The notes beneath the pieces are model-generated. The model was not told the DNA's origin, searched no databases, and saw only the letters and a list, made by a program, of their open reading frames with translations. From NCBI RefSeq assembly GCF_007725405.1, contig NZ_CP042163.1:3472001-3536000 (forward strand): 64,000 bases of DNA. The letters are read 5' to 3'. The translations under genes and the position numbers were made by a program. Positions within the stretch are counted from its first letter, which is position 1, and each line of letters opens with the position of its first letter. Below, piece by piece: positions 61,058 to 64,000 of the stretch. The stretch is from Shouchella miscanthi. Its GTDB lineage: Bacteria > Bacillota > Bacilli > Bacillales > Bacillaceae_D.

Positions 61058-62491
61058 TTATTCTTTTCCTTCAAGAATGGCTACAGCTTCTTTAAGTGTC
61101 TCAGGTTGTCCTACATTCCCTGGAAAAATCACATACGCTTTCCCCGGGAACTTACTTTCCTGTCCTGTCTTCCAAACAGGAATTCCTGGTTTAATTTGAC
61201 CTGCTACTACTGCTCTTTCAACACTTAGACCAATCGTCCCAATACTACTCGATGTTATGCCGCCTTTTGCTACGATATAACTCGGCTCAACTTCTAGATC
61301 CCGCACTATGCTTGTGACTGCATCAGAAATTTTAACCGATTGTTTTAATTCCTCTTCTTGCATATTGTCACCTAAATCCAGACGCTCTCTGCGTGTATAA
61401 TAAACAACCGATTCCCCATTTTTAATGGCCTCTTCACATGCAAGACGTACACGTTTCGTTTCTTGTACAAATTTCTCGTCATCTTGCACAAGATGAACAT
61501 CAAATTCGATTCCTTTTACTAAGCCACTATCAAGAAGGTGCTTAAGTTGTTCCGTTGTTTTTTTCACGTGGGAACCTACTGCAATTAGTCCACCATGCTG
61601 ACTTCCTTTTGTGACCATATCTTCTCGTTTAAGTAACGGCTTATCTGTGATACCACCAATAACCTTTGTCAACGCAGCAGCACTTCGAGCGATAAAATGC
61701 TTCCCTTGCTTTAACGCTCTTAATAAAGCCGTTGCAAACACTTCAACATCTTCATAGCCAACAGCATTCACCACAATTTTTTGGAAGTCAGTCGCTGCGG
61801 ATAATTGTGCTGTAATTTTTTCAATGGCAACATCTCGTAAATCTTCAAGGGAAATGTAAATCGTCTCTTCTTTTTGGTAACGACCATTTGTTTTTTCTTC
61901 GATGTACTCACCTAAATGAGAAGAAGCAAAACCAAATGTGCGGTCATTGGCAAATTCCGTTTCTCCAGCCGGCACGAGTTCTGTACCATTTTGAACGTAA
62001 TGAATATTATTAATGGTAAAGCGTCCTCCTTCTTTAAAGAAAGGAATGATAATTTCCCCATCAAAGTGCTTTTGTCCCATGGATTCAATTTTCGTTTTAA
62101 TGGTTTCGGTTTCTAATGGATAATGTCCACGTAATGTTGAATCACCACGGCTAATAAGCAAATATGGAGTATTCTCCGCATCCGCAACTTCTTGTACACG
62201 TTCCGCAATTTCTTCATGACATTGAATGGTTTCCTCTTCAGTAAAACCGCGTGAATTCGTTAATATAAAGAACATCGATTGATCTTCTTTGAAACCAGCT
62301 TGAATCGATGCTTTCGTCCAATCTGTAAACACAGAAACGCCATGAACGGTTTGAATGCCTGTTGGATCGTCATCTAAGACAACAATCTTATATGGAGATG
62401 CTTGTTGTTCTGCTTTAAGAAGTGACTGTATTTCATGGCGATCGACAGGCTTAATGCTTGCAAACGTCTCTTCCACATTTAACTGTTTCAT
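61058..62491 (-). CDS. Four-carbon acid sugar kinase family protein (DUF1537)
   Basis: 477 aa. The N-terminal domain has VVLDDDPTGIQTVHG near 35-49, with the DDDxTG signature, and SRGDSTLRGHYP near 113-124. The C-terminal nucleotide-binding domain has AKGGITSSSIG near 395-405 and FPGNVG near the end. Members phosphorylate threonate or erythronate (OtnK/DtnK/LtnK). It overlaps the upstream dehydrogenase gene by 4 nt with AAGGAGGAG as shared site. Together they would oxidise and phosphorylate a four-carbon sugar acid. The aldolase/decarboxylase step is not in the window. Confidence 0.88.
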   Translation of the reverse strand: MKQLNVEETFASIKPVDRHEIQSLLKAEQQASPYKIVVLDDDPTGIQTVHGVSVFTDWTKASIQAGFKEDQSMFFILTNSRGFTEEETIQCHEEIAERVQEVADAENTPYLLISRGDSTLRGHYPLETETIKTKIESMGQKHFDGEIIIPFFKEGGRFTINNIHYVQNGTELVPAGETEFANDRTFGFASSHLGEYIEEKTNGRYQKEETIYISLEDLRDVAIEKITAQLSAATDFQKIVVNAVGYEDVEVFATALLRALKQGKHFIARSAAALTKVIGGITDKPLLKREDMVTKGSQHGGLIAVGSHVKKTTEQLKHLLDSGLVKGIEFDVHLVQDDEKFVQETKRVRLACEEAIKNGESVVYYTRRERLDLGDNMQEEELKQSVKISDAVTSIVRDLEVEPSYIVAKGGITSSSIGTIGLSVERAVVAGQIKPGIPVWKTGQESKFPGKAYVIFPGNVGQPETLKEAVAILEGKE

Positions 62492-63393
62492 TCGTTCTCC
62501 TCCTTGCGCTGAACGATTACATTGGCTAGCTTTTCATAGTGTTGAACAATGCCACCGTGATCGATTGCTTGCTTCCCATCAGCACTTAATGAATGGAAAA
62601 TCTCAAGCAATTGACTGGAAAGCGGTAATGGAACGTGCATTTCATGCGCAGTATTCATAACGTTCGTTAAATCCTTCATATTAATATCAATTCGACCACC
62701 GGCGACAAAATTACGATCTAAAATCATCGGTATTTTTGCGTCCATCACGGTGCTACCAGCTAGACCACCACGAATCGCTTGATACATTTTTTCAATATCA
62801 ATACCTGCCTTGGATGCCAATACAAGCGCCTCCGAAACAGCCGCAATGTTTAAATTAACAATAATTTGGTTTGCAAGCTTCGCTGTTGTTCCACACCCAG
62901 CGTCCCCAACAAGAACAATATCTGTTCCCATCGCTTCTAGCACTGGTTTTGCTTGAGCAAAAACGTCTTCTTCTCCACCAACCATAATGGCAAGTGTTCC
63001 ATCAACGGCTTTAGGTTCTCCACCACTTACAGGGGCATCCAAGAAATGTACACCTTTTTCTGCTGCATGTGTCGCCATTTGCTTTGAATCAACAGGTGAT
63101 ACAGAGCTCATATCGACAATGATTAACCCTTTTTCTGCTCCTTCAATTACACCATTTACACCAAAAACAGCTGCGCGAACATGTTCACCTTTTGGTAACA
63201 TCGTAATAAGTACATCACTGTTTTCAGCTACTTCTTTTCCTGACGAAGCTGCAACGGCACCTTCAGCAGCGATTGCCTTTACTGCATCTTGATTAAGGTC
63301 AAATGCCGTTACGCTAAAACCAGCTTTTAATAAATTTCGCGTCATCGGCATACCCATAATACCTAATCCAATAAATCCTACACGTTTGTTCAT
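62488..63393 (-). CDS. NAD-dependent beta-hydroxyacid dehydrogenase (GarR/LtnD-like)
   Basis: 301 aa. GFIGLGIMGMPMTRNLLKAGF is the N-terminal NAD loop (in part), DAPVSGGEPKA is the substrate-binding block and GTTAKLANQ carries the catalytic Lys. The family includes tartronate semialdehyde reductase and L-threonate/erythronate dehydrogenase; the kinase partner favours the latter. ATG behind GGTGGAGAAG. Confidence 0.9.
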   Translation of the reverse strand: MNKRVGFIGLGIMGMPMTRNLLKAGFSVTAFDLNQDAVKAIAAEGAVAASSGKEVAENSDVLITMLPKGEHVRAAVFGVNGVIEGAEKGLIIVDMSSVSPVDSKQMATHAAEKGVHFLDAPVSGGEPKAVDGTLAIMVGGEEDVFAQAKPVLEAMGTDIVLVGDAGCGTTAKLANQIIVNLNIAAVSEALVLASKAGIDIEKMYQAIRGGLAGSTVMDAKIPMILDRNFVAGGRIDINMKDLTNVMNTAHEMHVPLPLSSQLLEIFHSLSADGKQAIDHGGIVQHYEKLANVIVQRKEENE

Positions 63394-63448
63394 GTTTCTT
63401 CTCCACCTTTATCTCTGTTGTTAATTATTTATTTCTGTAAGTAAAGCC

Positions 63449-63479
63449 GGAAAAAACCAACTAAATAGTCGGTTTTTCC
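63449..63479 (-). terminator. Terminator-like hairpin after the GntP gene
   Basis: GGAAAAAACCAAC and GTCGGTTTTTCC form a stem with one mismatch; on the minus strand TTTTTTCC follows. It lies in the gap before the dehydrogenase gene and may lower its expression relative to the permease. Confidence 0.7.
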
Positions 63480-63487
63480 ATTGTCAT

Positions 63488-64000
63488 TTAAAGTCCTGGT
63501 AAGAATCCTGCGATTGCACTTAAGAAGAAAATAAAGGCAAGTGCCGTTACACCAGCAATGAATCCTCCTAGACTCCAAACACGAAGCGTTTCTGCAACGG
63601 ACAAACGCCCGAATTTAGACACTACCCAGAAGCCTGAGTCGTTCGGTAATGAAAGACCGATACCTCCCGCACAAATGGCAAGTCCAAGTAGAACTGGCGA
63701 CACACCTAAATCAATAGCCATCGGCCCTAATATACTCGCTGTTGTAACAAGAGCAACGGTTGCACTACCAAGAGAAGCTCTTAGGATTTGTGCAAAAACA
63801 AAACCTAATAATAGTGCAGGCATGTTCATCCCCTGCATAACACTAATCAACAGATCACCTAAACCTGTTTCTTGTACGACTCGTCCAAAAGCTCCACCAG
63901 CACCTGTAATTAAAACGACCATACCAGACGCTTCAAATGCTTGACGAAATACCGTTGGAGTTGATTCCTTAATGTATTTAGGCAAAACAAACATTGCGAC
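63488..64000 (-). CDS. GntP-family gluconate/sugar-acid permease, 3' part
   Basis: About 170 residues of the C-terminal part; the frame stays open to the window edge, so the start lies outside. VLITGAGGAFGRVVQETGLGD and ILRASLGSATVALVTTASI (each in part) and GGIGLSLPNDSGFWVVSKF are highly conserved in GntP symporters. It sits upstream of the sugar-acid dehydrogenase and kinase and probably imports their substrate. Confidence 0.92.
   Translation of the reverse strand, partial: VAMFVLPKYIKESTPTVFRQAFEASGMVVLITGAGGAFGRVVQETGLGDLLISVMQGMNMPALLLGFVFAQILRASLGSATVALVTTASILGPMAIDLGVSPVLLGLAICAGGIGLSLPNDSGFWVVSKFGRLSVAETLRVWSLGGFIAGVTALAFIFFLSAIAGFLPGL

Noticed and set aside
1-64000. CRISPR arrays, insertion sequences, phage genes, tRNA or rRNA genes
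   Set aside because: No regularly spaced direct repeats, transposase motifs, terminal inverted repeats, phage proteins or tRNA-like cloverleaf sequences were seen on reading both strands.

Overview
This window looks like a chromosomal segment of an AT-rich, low-GC Gram-positive endospore-former of the Bacillaceae, probably a Bacillus/Shouchella/Alkalihalobacillus-type organism. The reasons are Rap-Phr quorum sensing, a SipW/TasA-type secretion pair, a SigO/RsoA-like split sigma factor, MhqR-like redox control, YndJ, YesMN-type two-component control of an ABC importer, many GTG/TTG starts behind strong AGGAGG sites, and TPP and M-box riboswitches. Species is not determinable from the sequence alone. 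No rRNA, tRNA, insertion sequence, prophage or CRISPR array was seen.

Layout. 1-1.6 kb: a TPP riboswitch, the thiamin-salvage gene tenA and a translationally coupled gamma-glutamylcyclotransferase-like gene. 1.8-5.5 kb (minus): a Vpr-like secreted subtilase, SipW signal peptidase and a TasA/camelysin-like protein. 5.9-11.3 kb: an AbgT-family transporter and a phosphonate-type ABC importer (phnDCEE). 11.3-21.9 kb: single-gene metabolic and unknown units, including a CocE-like protein without its catalytic Ser and His. 22-23.4 kb: an MhqR/MhqN-like quinone-stress pair. 23.4-25.2 kb: an M-box riboswitch and mgtE. 25.3-32.4 kb: type 2 IPP isomerase, yndJ interrupted by an in-frame stop, an AraC regulator divergent from a GH4 alpha-galactosidase, an ATC-hydrolase-like gene and a SigO/RsoA-like operon.

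32.5-39 kb (minus) is a YtcQ/LplB/YtcP-type oligosaccharide importer with a YesMN two-component system. 39.2-43 kb holds a GNAT, pepT and an NhaC-family antiporter. 43-47.3 kb holds a second sugar importer with a divergent AraC regulator that is a paralogue of the one beside the GH4 gene; together they may form a split alpha-galactoside system. 47.4-49.4 kb holds an acyltransferase and a second tenA with its own TPP riboswitch. 49.6-52.1 kb holds a metallophosphoesterase and a Rap phosphatase with a 45-residue Phr precursor carrying two copies of the hexapeptide DKADGR. 52.1-56.8 kb (minus) holds a BCCT transporter, RlmN, a 2-hydroxyacid dehydrogenase and a MOSC protein. 57-61 kb is a compact run of ECF-like sigma factor, repeat protein of unknown family, MFS exporter and ketopantoate reductase-like enzyme. 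61-64 kb (minus) holds a four-carbon acid sugar kinase, a beta-hydroxyacid dehydrogenase and the 3' part of a GntP permease that runs off the window.

The least explained items are the sigma/repeat-protein/MFS cassette, the duplicated Phr signal, the LexA-like palindromes before the split sigma factor, the structured convergent intergenic element near 1.7 kb, and the two tenA paralogues whose TPP riboswitches appear to use different output mechanisms.
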